Notes: a model not told the origin generated them from the letters alone. DNA of 64,000 nt from Hymenobacter lucidus (GCF_020447265.1 NZ_JAJADR010000003.1:496001-560000); one strand, 5' to 3'. Shown: positions 17,001-25,712, counted from the stretch's first letter. Numbers and translations: made by a program.

Positions 17001-18869
17001 GCTGGGAGGCGTGCTGGTCGTAAAGGTCTGGTCAGGGCCGTAAGTCGTGCCAAACTCGCTGATAACGTAAGCGGCCACGAAGTAGATGGTGCCGGGGGTG
17101 AGGCCCGGCAGGCTGCTGGTGAAGGTGCCCGTGGTGCCAGTAGCCGTTACCTGCCCTACGCCGCTGCCGCCAATGCGGGGAGCAGCTGCGGTACCATATA
17201 CAACGCCGCGCCCGGTGATGGTAGCGTTGTTGCCCGTAATAGTGCCACCCGAAGTAGCGGAAGTAGTTGTAATGGCCGAAGCTGCCGTGGTAGCTACGCC
17301 TGGTGCGGCCGTGACGGTGAAGGTGCCGGCAGCATAGGTGGTAGTACCATCAGAAAGCACTACCGCGGCGGCGCCAACAGGAGTACCCGCGGCCACAGTA
17401 GCCGTTACGGCGGTAGCAGTAGCCGATACGTTGGTAGCAGCCACTCCACCGAACGTGACGCTGGTAATCGTGTTCAGGTTGGTGCCCGAAATAGTGACGC
17501 TGGTACCAACGGGGCCGATAGTGGGGTTGAGCCCCGTAATGGCCGGAGGGGGCGTCAGCGTTGTTACATTCAGGGCTACCGGATTGGCTTGCAGATTCGG
17601 CGTTGCGTCTTCGGCTACTACATACACGGTATATGCCGTGCTGCCGGCCAGCCCGGTGATGCTGGCCGTAGCGGCGGTATTGCTGCTGGGATTGGCAAAG
17701 CTGCCTCTTATAGTGACAGTCGTGCCACTGGCATCCTGCCCGGCTTTCACCTGAGCGGCCGTGGGGGCAGCCGCGCCACTCAGCAATACCACATAGTAGG
17801 TGCGGCCTACCTCATCAATAGTAGACGACAGCGTAAAGCCACTGACCGTGGTGCCCGAAATACTCGGTGAGCCGGTAGCAAAGGAAGGTGGTATAACATC
17901 ACCGCCCGCCAGCGTGGTTACATCCACTTTGGTAGCTACCGTCTGCGTGTTGGGAGTGGGGGCAACATTGTCTTCCGCCACGAAGTACACGTCGTAATTG
18001 GTACCGGCTGCAAGCCCGGTTACGGCGCTGCTGCCTTCCACGTCTGCCGCAGTAGTAATGGTGGCGCTGGCTAATGGCGTACCGCCGCCATTGCTTTGTC
18101 CGGCCTTCACTTCGGCCACCGTCGGAGCTGTAGCGTTATTGGCTACTACCACGAAGTATGTTTTACCGGCTTCGTTGAGTTTGGTCAGTGCCGTAAAGCC
18201 ACTGGCCGTAGTGCTGGCCGTAGTTGGGTAGCCCGTGGGGAAAATCGGCGCAGCAGCATCGGTTCCGCTCAGCTTCAGGTTGTCGATACGGTTGTTGCTG
18301 GTAGCAGCAGTAGAGCCGCTGAGCGTGATGCGGACTTTAAAATTGGGGTTGTCATCGGCGGCAGCAATTGCCGCAAAGCTTACCGTTTGCAGCCCAAAGC
18401 TCCCGGGGATAGAAAGGGAAGCAATGTTGGTATAGTTTGTCCCATCAGTCGAATACTCAACCGTGTGCGTCGTAAATCCGGTCGAGGTCCGCTGGGCGGC
18501 ATAAGTTAGTGTGGGGTCAGCATAGCCAACAGTTGAGACGTTCAGAACTATTGCTTTCCCATTATTGGCATTTGAGGTGCCTCCTTGCGGGGAAAAGCTC
18601 AAACCTGCCCCGGCAGTTCCCTCAACATTCACAGTGCTGCCCGCAAAAGCATCCAAAGACGCCGTGATGTTATGCGTGAGCAGCCCGGAACCAATGTCCG
18701 CGGGTAAAGAAGTAGCCCATCTGGGCGAAGTTGCTGACGTGGGTGTGTTGAAGTTCCAGTAGTGAATCGTGCTTTGTCCCCGCCCTACCAGCGGAAACAA
18801 CATCAGCAAAAACAAAACTGACCACGACGCAAGGCGAAGTGGTCGAGAAAGAGTACATGTTGTACGCAT
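14064..18869 (-). CDS. Giant secreted T9SS cargo protein with FN3-like and IPT/TIG modules
   Basis: 1601 residues, strongly enriched in Thr, Ala, Ser, Val and Gly and poor in charged residues. Start at 18869 (MRTTCTLSRPL) precedes a good signal peptide ending near VGRGQS; the open frame further upstream has no leader. Modules in order: an N-terminal jelly-roll-like domain on the theme WNFNTP...; tandem FN3-like repeats with VVLLSGAAAPTAAQVKAGQ-type motifs; an IPT/TIG domain beginning ITGLNPTIGPVGTSVTISG; Ig-like repeats; a second jelly roll ending in RLNIDDISITDFGG; Ig-like and beta-propeller-like regions; the spacer LPVSLASFTAERQSASVAIRW; and a type A sorting domain (LFPNPVQDVLTVQLPQ to TRKVVKH). 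It is probably a surface adhesin. The ligand cannot be told from sequence. Confidence 0.85.
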   Translation of the reverse strand: MRTTCTLSRPLRLASWSVLFLLMLFPLVGRGQSTIHYWNFNTPTSATSPRWATSLPADIGSGLLTHNITASLDAFAGSTVNVEGTAGAGLSFSPQGGTSNANNGKAIVLNVSTVGYADPTLTYAAQRTSTGFTTHTVEYSTDGTNYTNIASLSIPGSFGLQTVSFAAIAAADDNPNFKVRITLSGSTAATSNNRIDNLKLSGTDAAAPIFPTGYPTTASTTASGFTALTKLNEAGKTYFVVVANNATAPTVAEVKAGQSNGGGTPLASATITTAADVEGSSAVTGLAAGTNYDVYFVAEDNVAPTPNTQTVATKVDVTTLAGGDVIPPSFATGSPSISGTTVSGFTLSSTIDEVGRTYYVVLLSGAAAPTAAQVKAGQDASGTTVTIRGSFANPSSNTAATASITGLAGSTAYTVYVVAEDATPNLQANPVALNVTTLTPPPAITGLNPTIGPVGTSVTISGTNLNTITSVTFGGVAATNVSATATAVTATVAAGTPVGAAAVVLSDGTTTYAAGTFTVTAAPGVATTAASAITTTSATSGGTITGNNATITGRGVVYGTAAAPRIGGSGVGQVTATGTTGTFTSSLPGLTPGTIYFVAAYVISEFGTTYGPDQTFTTSTPPSGFFEDFETATPIKTSYASGPVTTANGVWTFDQAAVGNLANDKKNGTKAARLRGGSIYMTFNKANGAGIVTINAASYGSDATSSYAIDVSDDDGATFTAYNGATTPVNGTLSATAFTVNVAGNIRLRVRHVGGTIGNDPRLNIDDISITDFGGSGTAITAPTFTGTSFCSTSASTVAVEFTPSGTFAATNDFTVQLSNAAGSFASPVVVGTVADNAANGTAVTASITIPAGTVSGTGYKLRIVANDPTTIGTASAAFTLVNAPTVAVAPATTQNLITNTNGAPLTATETPAAITRQWYYSAVSNGSTTAIAGATGTSYTPNFPTAGSYYVTVVSTFAACGSVTSNEVLVTVTAPVATLTATPNALTLDATIGQSTVRNYQLEGSNLAANASVNVSSNNASVTFSIDGGSSYVATATLTASATGSVNQTVRVRFTAPATAGTTNATISNTSGALSAPVAVTGNATEPPVGTPFTPGNLALVRVGDGSAALTSAAAPVFIDEYTPSGTLVRSIALPTSAVGSNFALTANGSSSTNGTVTLSPNRQYISLAGFNAAPGTTSVATATGVERVVGLVDFNGVVNTSTLINDGYLGGDIRSAVTTDGSGFWTAGNGSGSAANIASGGSRYVALGSTGTSTQLSGTPANTRQAAIYFDQLYMTSASGSNIGVNTVGTGVPTTGSQASTLMAGLTATDAYGFVFFDLTDAVAGPDVVYVADGGSGIRKYSLVGSTWVQNGATISGGTGLRGLAASRVANGIRLFAANASNLYTVLDNVAYNVAPATTTLTSLATAPTNQAFRGIAFAPSSPVVLPVSLASFTAERQSASVAIRWTTALEQNSAHFEVQRSVNGKDFSKVVVVAAQGQSTRLQHYTATDLQPARQLAYYRLQQVDTDGKAAYSPVVAVQAASEVQLFPNPVQDVLTVQLPQTEVGETLVQVTDLAGRVLFTSKLNAANQVDMRVLAPGTYLVYIGEGTARITRKVVKH

Positions 18870-18990
18870 GCAGTAGGCTGCTAAAGTCGTGAATATGAGG
18901 TGAGCAATGTAGCCATTAAAGTAGAGATGGTTCAACACTTTGTCCTACTCATTCCTTGTTATGAAATAGTTACCTTAAATACTGAAAACA

Positions 18991-19023
18991 AAAAAGGCCT
19001 CCCAATTACTGGGAGGCCTTTTT
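18991..19023. terminator. Terminator between two large cargo genes
   Basis: Perfect 13-base arms (AAAAAGGCCTCCC / GGGAGGCCTTTTT) with a 7-base loop, 18 bases past the stop codon of the gene at 19041-22202. T-tracts on both strands. It indicates that the cargo genes are separate transcripts. Confidence 0.92.
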
Positions 19024-19040
19024 ATAAGAGAATGGTACCG

Positions 19041-22000
19041 TTAGTTCTTAATCAGCTTGCGGCTCACTTTCGCGTCGCCTTCGCCAACTACGATAATGTA
19101 GGTACCAGCTTCCAGACCCTGGGTGTTCAACTCACCCTGGCTGCCCAGACGAGTTTCCCGAATCTGACGGCCCGTCAGGTCAGTGATGCGAACTAGCAAA
19201 CCTTCCGTTGAGCCCGAAGGCAACGCTACGGTCACTACATCGCTACCCTGCGTTGGGTTTGGATATACGCTTACGTCGGTGAGCTTAGCTTTTACCACTA
19301 CAGCTTTCGAATAAGATACCGTACCATCCGTGTCAATCTGCTTCAGGCGGTAGTAAGAAATACCGGCCAAAGGCTTGGTATCTACCGCTTCGTAGGAAGT
19401 ACGGATAGTCGAGCTGCCAGCACCTTCTTTGTAAAGCACCGTCTTGAAGTTCTTGGCATCAGCGCTACGCTCTACCTCGAAACCACGGTTGTTGATTTCG
19501 CTGGCAGTAGTCCAGTTCAGTACTACCGTGTTGTCACGCAGCTTGGCGCTGAAGGCTACCAGCTCTACGGGCAGCGGGTTCTGCGGCTCGTTGTTTGGCA
19601 CGCGGTAGTTTTCTGCGTTCAGTACACCGTCGTTGTTGAACTCGAAGGCGAAGAAGTAGTAAGTCAGAGCCGGATCCAGGTTGCTCACCGTGAAGTTATC
19701 GGAAGCGGCGCTGAACACTACGTACGTGTTAGAAGACGCTTCGATAGCCGTGCCGCTACCAAACTGGTAAGCGCCATTCACCGTGGTGCCGGGGTTGAAG
19801 TTCTGCTTATCGCGGGGGAACAGGCTCGTTGGCAATTGCGGGTAAGTAGTGCTGGCAATTACCAAGCGGTTCTGACCATAGCTCGTACCCGATGGCGGGT
19901 TCTGCAAGTTGAAGGTAATGGTGGCCGAAGAACCGTTACGAACGATAGAAGCCGTCGACTGTACCGTAGGCTCGGTAGCAATAGAGAAGCCCGAAGTACG
20001 ACCGAAGCCGCTGGTCAGAGCGAAGGGGCTGCCACCGAAGAAGCTGGCGTTCTGGAACAGCAATTCCTGAGCAGCATTACCAACACGAGTAGGAGCATAA
20101 CGCACCAGTACGTTGCGGGTAAAGTTACCGTCGGCGTTTGGCGTAATGGTGGCCGTCTTCACGTAGGTAGTGCCGTTGTCCAGCGAGAACTCGAACTGAG
20201 GAATCTGAGTCGGGTTACGCGTTGGGTCGTTGGCATCCGGGGGGAAGCTAACCGTTACATCACCGGCGAGCAGGAAGCCATCCAGACGTACGCTGGTCGG
20301 CGACGAGGTGGTACCTTTCACGATGTTATCGGGGAAAGCACCGATACCACGGTCCAGGCGAATCGTTGGCTCACTAATACCCGTTACCGATACGTCGAAG
20401 TCAGGTGCTGGAGCACTGGAGTTCCGAATGTTGGCGCTTACCGTCACGGCGTTTACACCGGGAATGAAGCGAACAAAAATCTCACGCTGGGTTACGTTAC
20501 CTTGTCCATCAGGAGCAAACGAAAGCTGCGACGAATAAGGACCGTTGGCAGAAGTAGCTACTTCAAAGTAAGCAGCATTCGGCCCAATGGGCTGAACAAC
20601 CAGTGGATCAATCAGGTTGGTACCGGCCAACAGGTACGACTGAGGAGCCGACTGCGTGGTGGGGCGGGTAACGAAGGTAAATTCGTTGCCGTTGGGGTTC
20701 GACACCGAGATGTCAGAAATACCGCCGCTGGTGTTGGTAGCCGTTACCGATACTGCCGTTGGGGTAGCGCCGGTGCTGGTTACAGCAATACTTTCATTGA
20801 AATTGCCTTGGGCTACAAGGGCTACCAGACGAACCTCAATTACTTGTGCGACAACCGTACCACCAACGGGGTTGATAGTGAGTGGGCTCGAAGAGAACGT
20901 ACCACCAGCCGAGGCATTACGAATCTGGATGTTGCTGATGCTAGGCGTCAGCACAATCGGATTGGTCAGGTCGGTACCGCTTACTTCGAAACGCTGGACG
21001 CTGGTACCACCACTGCTAGTTACAGTGCCAAAGTTGATAGAGCCCGGGTCAGCCAATACAACCGGAGAACCCGAAGTAGGCGTACCCTCACCCGTTACCC
21101 GAACAAGCTGGTTAGTTGCGTTGGTCGAAGAAACGATGATGTCACTGGCGTACGTCTGTACTGCCGTGGGGTAAAAACGCACGTCTACCGTCGTATTAGC
21201 CAGCGTACCGTTGGTAGGCGTCAGCGTAATAGCGCTGGTCGAGAAGGAGTTGGTACCAGTCCGGATACGGAAGCCGGTCGGAGGCGTGATGGTTACGGGG
21301 CCTTGCAGAGCGCTGCCGCTCACAACAAATGAGCGAATAGCAGTGCTAGCCGCACCCACCGTTACCTGACCAAAGTCGGCCAAGGTTGAAGGAGTAGCGC
21401 TCAACACGGGGGGAGGCAACGTGCCCGTACCTGATACACCTACGTTTATGGTCGTAGCACCTGGGCTGGCTACCGTTACGTTGCCGTTATAGGTTTGAGC
21501 AGCCGTAGGCAGAAACTGAATGTAAATCGTCGTGGGCGAAACCGTACCGCTTACCGGCGTCAGGCTCAACGATGAAGTAAAGGTCGTGTTGTTGGTGCTC
21601 ACCAAATAACCGGCAGGAGCCGTCACGGTGATAGGGCCCGTCAGGGAAGTACCCGATACCGAAGTAGTCTGGGATGCCGATGGAGTGTTTACCACTTGGT
21701 TACCAAAAGCGCGGGCAGTAGGATCAGCAAAAACCGTTGGTGTACCAGCAATGCGGGTACCGGTCAGGTTGAAGAAAACACTGCGAACCTCATCATAAGT
21801 GAAGTCCAGCGTGCGGTTGATAACCGTATTGGGTGTGCCTGCTACAGGACGGAAACGAGCATATATAGTCGTGTTGATATCACCAGTAGCATTTGGCAGA
21901 ATATCAAAGGCAGTACCACTGAAGGTGACATTGTCACGGCTAATTTCGTAGCTGGTACCAGGGCTGCCAATGGAAACCGTCACAGGACCCGTAAGGCGGG

Positions 22001-22202
22001 AACCAACAACAGTATACGACTTGGCTGGCGAGAACGAGCCAACGGCCACCGAACCGAAGTTCTGTGGATCAGCGTTGTCAGAAGGCGTGACGGTAAACGA
22101 CTGAGCTCGTCCTACAAACGGCAATGCCAGCAGCAGCAGCAGGAAAAACCGCAAGTGCGGCTTCTGTACCCACTGCAGGGCACTCTTGTAAGTGTTTTTC
22201 AT
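19041..22202 (-). CDS. Secreted T9SS cargo protein with tandem Ig-like repeats
   Basis: 1053 residues, with a long signal peptide (hydrophobic run FFLLLLLALPFVGRAQ near residues 20-34). The body holds about six related repeats of roughly 100 residues with the pattern FGxVxxG-(Y/F)xVSGxxLxGPVTVTxPxG(Y/F)-(F)xSS(x)LTPxxGTVxxTxIYVRFxPTxxxTYxxxIxVxS, an Ig-like repeat common in Bacteroidota surface proteins. Then comes a FN3-like region, the spacer LPVELVAFSAKLRDNTVVLNW, and a type A sorting domain (VYPNPTQGSDVVTVALP to VSRKLIKN). It shares the spacer and tail design with the two downstream cargo genes. A role in adhesion or matrix is likely but inferred. Confidence 0.87.
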   Translation of the reverse strand: MKNTYKSALQWVQKPHLRFFLLLLLALPFVGRAQSFTVTPSDNADPQNFGSVAVGSFSPAKSYTVVGSRLTGPVTVSIGSPGTSYEISRDNVTFSGTAFDILPNATGDINTTIYARFRPVAGTPNTVINRTLDFTYDEVRSVFFNLTGTRIAGTPTVFADPTARAFGNQVVNTPSASQTTSVSGTSLTGPITVTAPAGYLVSTNNTTFTSSLSLTPVSGTVSPTTIYIQFLPTAAQTYNGNVTVASPGATTINVGVSGTGTLPPPVLSATPSTLADFGQVTVGAASTAIRSFVVSGSALQGPVTITPPTGFRIRTGTNSFSTSAITLTPTNGTLANTTVDVRFYPTAVQTYASDIIVSSTNATNQLVRVTGEGTPTSGSPVVLADPGSINFGTVTSSGGTSVQRFEVSGTDLTNPIVLTPSISNIQIRNASAGGTFSSSPLTINPVGGTVVAQVIEVRLVALVAQGNFNESIAVTSTGATPTAVSVTATNTSGGISDISVSNPNGNEFTFVTRPTTQSAPQSYLLAGTNLIDPLVVQPIGPNAAYFEVATSANGPYSSQLSFAPDGQGNVTQREIFVRFIPGVNAVTVSANIRNSSAPAPDFDVSVTGISEPTIRLDRGIGAFPDNIVKGTTSSPTSVRLDGFLLAGDVTVSFPPDANDPTRNPTQIPQFEFSLDNGTTYVKTATITPNADGNFTRNVLVRYAPTRVGNAAQELLFQNASFFGGSPFALTSGFGRTSGFSIATEPTVQSTASIVRNGSSATITFNLQNPPSGTSYGQNRLVIASTTYPQLPTSLFPRDKQNFNPGTTVNGAYQFGSGTAIEASSNTYVVFSAASDNFTVSNLDPALTYYFFAFEFNNDGVLNAENYRVPNNEPQNPLPVELVAFSAKLRDNTVVLNWTTASEINNRGFEVERSADAKNFKTVLYKEGAGSSTIRTSYEAVDTKPLAGISYYRLKQIDTDGTVSYSKAVVVKAKLTDVSVYPNPTQGSDVVTVALPSGSTEGLLVRITDLTGRQIRETRLGSQGELNTQGLEAGTYIIVVGEGDAKVSRKLIKN

Positions 22203-22784
22203 AGTATGTTCAGGTAAGGGTTACGAAAGAAAAAATGGAGAATGGTAAACGGTTCGGGGCTATGGCCTAAACTCAACGTCATTACGGCATAACCTGGAAA
22301 ATAGATTACTAAATTTCACAGGTTGCATAGAATTTTTTTGTGAAAAAAAGGGACCATAGTATTTTCCAAAATCGTTGTCTGTGTCCATATTTCGTGCCAA
22401 AGGCGACGATTGACGAAGGTTCACACGATATTAACTCCCCTGGCCCGCATGTATTCAAATTTAACTTTATAGTTAAATTATAGTATTCCACTAAATATAC
22501 ATTTAACATGATATTGCCTTTGATGCCGCAAAGTTGCATCATTTTCTGTATATATGAAGCATCGGCTCCCAAGGAAACTCATAGGACATTGCGAGGTAAA
22601 GTCAGTAGCCAAAAGCTATTATTACTGGGCTAACTGAAAATGATAGCCGGCTTCATACAATCATACCTACGAAGAGGTTCGACGTTAGCGACATTAATTT
22701 GGGACCAATCCCTCATGTGTTTAACAGCCAGCTATATGATTAGTCACCCCTGCTTTTATATACTATACGATATATAACAAAACA
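22203..22784. other. AT-rich intergenic region with a small palindrome
   Basis: About 660 bases without a gene between the 1053-residue cargo gene and the TolB-like lipoprotein gene. It is much more AT-rich than the flanks, like the upstream regions of the csg genes. It contains the perfect inverted repeat AATTTAACT / AGTTAAATT (22458-22479, 4-base loop) which overlaps a minus-strand TAAATTTG (22463-22456), a match to the -7 element. This may be a regulated promoter for the cargo gene with a leader of about 250 bases; it is speculative. I see no conserved short reading frame. Confidence 0.45.
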
Positions 22785-22836
22785 TCAGGCTCGCGGCTCC
22801 CGATTGACCAAAGCCAATTGAGAGCCGCGAGCCTGA
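22785..22836 (-). terminator. Terminator of the TolB-like lipoprotein gene
   Basis: Perfect 15-base arms (TCAGGCTCGCGGCTC / GAGCCGCGAGCCTGA) with a 22-base loop; followed on the minus strand by TGTTTTGTTATATA. It lies 30 bases past the stop codon at 22866. Confidence 0.85.
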
Positions 22837-22865
22837 CAGCACGCAACTAGAAATAGAATGTGTTA

Positions 22866-24404
22866 TTACTTCCAGTCTGGGAAAGATGCGTTTTGAAATA
22901 AACGGGTGCGGTTACGACCGTCCAAATCCATTGTCCATATTTCTGGTGCCGACTGGTTGTCATTACTCATATTAACAAATATTACTTTAGCCCCGTCTGG
23001 TGAAAACCTGGGGAAGAGGTCGTTAGTACCAGCGGGCTTACCATTATTTGTAGTTGAGCCGGAAGGGGCGGCCGATAAATCAACTGTTCCGGTACCGTCG
23101 GGGCGCTGCATTATAATATGAGCGTTAAGTTGGCGGCCGTTGGCATTCTCGTAACCGTCTAAATCGCGGCTATATAATAGCATGCGGCCGTCAATACTAA
23201 ACGAAGGCGAATCGAGACGACCGGGCAGGTTTCCCAGTACCTGCGTCAGGCCGGTACCGTCTGCATTCAGGGTATAGAGTTCGGAATCATACGGATTGGA
23301 GCCAACAGTTTGCACCAGTATCTTATTGCCCTGGGCGGTCCAGTCACACTCGCGGAAATGGCGGCCGTTGGGCGCGGTAGCCAGCTGCACCAGCCCGGTA
23401 CCATCCCGATTGATGCGCCAGAGCTTGTCGTAGCTGGCATAGATGAGCTGTGACCCATCGGGCGACCAGTGGTAGCCAATGCCAAAGTTGTTGTAGCCTT
23501 CTACCGGCACCATATCCGGCGTAATCTGCCGCTGATCCGAGCCGTCCCGATTCATAGTGTAAAGCTGATAGCGCCCGGTAGCATTGGAAGTATAGGCTAT
23601 GCGAGTACGCACGGGGCTCAACTGGGGGGCAGTTTCAATAAAGGCTGAGTTGGTCAGGCGCAGCAGGCTGCCCCCGGCGTTATCCGACGAATAGATATCG
23701 GTGTTGCCATTCACTTGGCGGGCGTACAAGAAGCGGTTGTCGGGCAGCGGGCCGGTTTGGAAGCTCCACACGTCGCCTCGCACAGTTTCGCCGGCCTTGT
23801 CCCGCACCGTTACCTGCCAGAAGTAAGTGGTATTATACTTCAGGTCGGTAACGGCCACGGCCGTGTCCCGGGCACTGGTCAGCAGCTGCCGCCGGTCGAT
23901 GGAGTTGCTTTCAAACAATATCACATCCGACTTCAGCGAGTCGGTTTTGTCGGGGTCGGTTACGCGCCAGCGCAGCGTGAGGTTGATAGGCTGACTGCTC
24001 GCTCTATCGGCCGGGCTAGGATTCGACGGCGCATTGGGTCGGCGGTTGGAGCCGCTGGCTTTTTCCAAAGGAATTCGCACCGCAGTCAGAATTCCCTCGT
24101 CTACCTGCACATTTACATTTTCGGTTTTGTAGTCCGTTTTCTTCACCGAAATGGCATATTTGCCCGTCACCACATTGGGCAGGTAAAATTTACCTTCGGC
24201 ATCGGTAGTAAAGGACGAGGTAGCCGGGTTCGTCGTTATGACGGCATTGGCCAGTGGGGCATTGTTACTACTGGCATCCAGCACAATGCCTTCCAGGGAA
24301 CCATAGCGCACCGGCTCAATTGTATCATCTTCACAAGCCAATAACACCTGCCCTAGCAATAGTATCAGCAACAGGCGGCAGACAGGGCGCAGAGAGAGGA
24401 GCAT
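22866..24404 (-). CDS. Lipoprotein with carboxypeptidase-regulatory-like, FN3-like and TolB-like propeller domains
   Basis: 512 residues from the ATG at 24404 (MLLSLRPVCRLLL), which places a lipobox LLAC at residues 20-23; the longer frame to 24449 would bury the signal. After the lipid-anchored Cys come a carboxypeptidase-regulatory-like domain (about 35-115; GSLEGIVLDASSNNAPLANA), a FN3-like domain with NPSPADRA...LTLRWRVTDPD (about 120-220), and a six-bladed TolB-like propeller of PD40 repeats (about 225-512; SPDGSQLIYAS, DGRMLLYSRD, SPDGAKVIFVN). The last gene of the minus-strand series that includes the csg genes; 72 bases downstream of the csgH-like gene. A periplasmic or surface scaffold role in amyloid assembly is conceivable but not shown. 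Confidence 0.8.
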   Translation of the reverse strand: MLLSLRPVCRLLLILLLGQVLLACEDDTIEPVRYGSLEGIVLDASSNNAPLANAVITTNPATSSFTTDAEGKFYLPNVVTGKYAISVKKTDYKTENVNVQVDEGILTAVRIPLEKASGSNRRPNAPSNPSPADRASSQPINLTLRWRVTDPDKTDSLKSDVILFESNSIDRRQLLTSARDTAVAVTDLKYNTTYFWQVTVRDKAGETVRGDVWSFQTGPLPDNRFLYARQVNGNTDIYSSDNAGGSLLRLTNSAFIETAPQLSPVRTRIAYTSNATGRYQLYTMNRDGSDQRQITPDMVPVEGYNNFGIGYHWSPDGSQLIYASYDKLWRINRDGTGLVQLATAPNGRHFRECDWTAQGNKILVQTVGSNPYDSELYTLNADGTGLTQVLGNLPGRLDSPSFSIDGRMLLYSRDLDGYENANGRQLNAHIIMQRPDGTGTVDLSAAPSGSTTNNGKPAGTNDLFPRFSPDGAKVIFVNMSNDNQSAPEIWTMDLDGRNRTRLFQNASFPDWK

Positions 24405-24476
24405 AAACGAAAAGGAATGGGCGGGAAAGAACGGAGAAGAGCGGCGCACAGCGTTTAAAGCTTATTTCAGGCGGTT

Positions 24477-24869
24477 TCAGGGGCGGCTACCGGGCTGATG
24501 AACCAGAGAATCCTGAGCAACCAGGGTGCCCTGCAGATCCAGCACCCGCAGCTGCACCCGGTAAAAATCAGCGGGAGCTACGTTGATGGTGGTCTGCGAC
24601 AAAGTAGCTGTCTGCTGCGGGGCTACCGTAAAGTTGCCGGACTGCGCGTTGCGGGAAGTACCGGACTTGCCCTTTTTATCGGTCAGCAGCTCGTAGCGCA
24701 AAGTCAGGGGCTGAGTGCCGGCATTCTGGCAGTGTCCAATGAGGGTTAACTTGTCGCCCTCCAGCCGCGACTCCAACTGGGCCCGACAGCCTGCTTCGTG
24801 CGCCGCCAGCCGCCCCTGCCAGAGCATAGCCCAGAACGGCAGCACAGTAATAATCCAATGAATTTTCAT
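24477..24869 (-). CDS. csgH: CsgH-like curli chaperone
   Basis: 130 residues: a signal peptide (MKIHWIITVLPFWAMLWQG, cleaved near AAHEAG) and one small Ig-like beta-sandwich. The pattern CRAQLESRLEGDKLTLIGHC...LTLRYELLTDKKGKSGTSRNAQSG then FTVAPQQTATLSQTTINV and YRVQLRVLDLQGTLVAQD fits the CsgH fold, which in other bacteria holds CsgA monomers in the periplasm and prevents early fibre formation. Two cysteines (near residues 28 and 47) could form a disulfide. The position just after a csgB-like gene supports the assignment; similarity was judged by eye only. Confidence 0.78.
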   Translation of the reverse strand: MKIHWIITVLPFWAMLWQGRLAAHEAGCRAQLESRLEGDKLTLIGHCQNAGTQPLTLRYELLTDKKGKSGTSRNAQSGNFTVAPQQTATLSQTTINVAPADFYRVQLRVLDLQGTLVAQDSLVHQPGSRP

Positions 24870-24927
24870 AGCTAAGTAGTTAAGAATCTACTGAAAGCGA
24901 AATAATACAACCCCGAAACAGGGCACT

Positions 24928-24964
24928 AAAAAACTCCGATTGGCAGAACCAAATCGGAGTTTTT
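24928..24964. terminator. Hairpin between the csgB-like and csgH-like genes
   Basis: Arms AAAAACTCCGATT / AATCGGAGTTTTT with a 10-base loop, 15 bases past the csgB-like stop. T-tract present on both strands. It separates the csgB-like unit from csgH, or lets only part of the transcription through. Confidence 0.85.
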
Positions 24965-24978
24965 CTTAGCTCAAAGAA

Positions 24979-25566
24979 TCAAGGCTGGGTAGCCACCCGG
25001 CCCTGCTCAATGATGATCTTGATACCGTTACCTTTCATCGTAACCTCGTAGCCAGGCGTAGTGCTGCCGGTTTCGCGCTGAATCAGATTGTTGTTGTTGC
25101 CCATTTGCTCCACGCTGTAGCGCCGCTCATCCACGTTGAGTTGCTGGTCAACCCGGTTGCCATTGCCCCGCTGTGTGATGTCCGACTCAGTATTATAGCC
25201 ATTCACCTCACTGGCGGCCACGTTGTTGGCGCCCGACTGCGTAATGGTAACCCGGCCGCCAGCGCCATTCTGCAGGATGGCGGCTGCGTTGCCCATCCCA
25301 TTCTGGCTGATGATGGCCGCATTGCCCCGCCCCACTCCTATCATGTGCTGGTCGATGCTGGCTTGGTTGAGCGAGCCTTGCTGCTGCAGCGTAGCCTGGT
25401 TGGTAAGCAAAGTAGCCTCTGTGGCGTTACCCGATTCGTTGCTTAGCTGCTGCACCAGCAGTTGGCCAGTACTGGTATCCTCAGGGTCGCGGCCCGACTG
25501 GGCTTGCACCTGCTGGCCGCTCAAGCAGAGCAGAACCAGCACGTTGGTAATAAGTGCTATTCTCAT
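24979..25566 (-). CDS. csgB: CsgB-like minor curlin (nucleator candidate)
   Basis: 195 residues from the ATG at 25566 (MRIALITNVLVLL), which gives a signal peptide ending near VQAQ; the frame upstream to 25644 is not needed. The mature part has about five loose curlin repeats with the A-xx-Q-xG-xxN pattern (NAAIISQNGMGNAAAILQNGAGG; VTITQSGANN; SDITQRGNGN; YSVEQMGNNNN) flanked by less regular sequence, and a charged C-terminal segment (KGNGIKIIIEQGRVATQ). Fewer and less regular repeats than the two upstream curlins, and the non-repeat ends, resemble CsgB, which anchors and nucleates CsgA on the cell surface. The CsgB role is inferred from this contrast. Confidence 0.78.
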   Translation of the reverse strand: MRIALITNVLVLLCLSGQQVQAQSGRDPEDTSTGQLLVQQLSNESGNATEATLLTNQATLQQQGSLNQASIDQHMIGVGRGNAAIISQNGMGNAAAILQNGAGGRVTITQSGANNVAASEVNGYNTESDITQRGNGNRVDQQLNVDERRYSVEQMGNNNNLIQRETGSTTPGYEVTMKGNGIKIIIEQGRVATQP

Positions 25567-25712
25567 AGGTGTAGAAGAGTAAATGCCGGTTGAAAAAGAA
25601 GATAGATAAATACCAATGAGCCGTATGAGCGGTGAAACGCGCATATCAGCGCTATAAAAATAAGGTTATTTTTTAATAATAAAATACAAATAAATAATTT
25701 ATTTATCCTCTA

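Noticed and set aside
16185-17870. Long plus-strand reading frame (561 codons) opposite the giant cargo gene
   Set aside because: Antisense shadow caused by the biased Thr/Ala/Gly/Val composition of the cargo protein; no start signal, no recognisable domain.
19836-21332. Plus-strand reading frame (498 codons) opposite the 1053-residue cargo gene
   Set aside because: Shadow of the repeated Ig-like coding sequence, Arg/Gly/Ser-rich without domain features.
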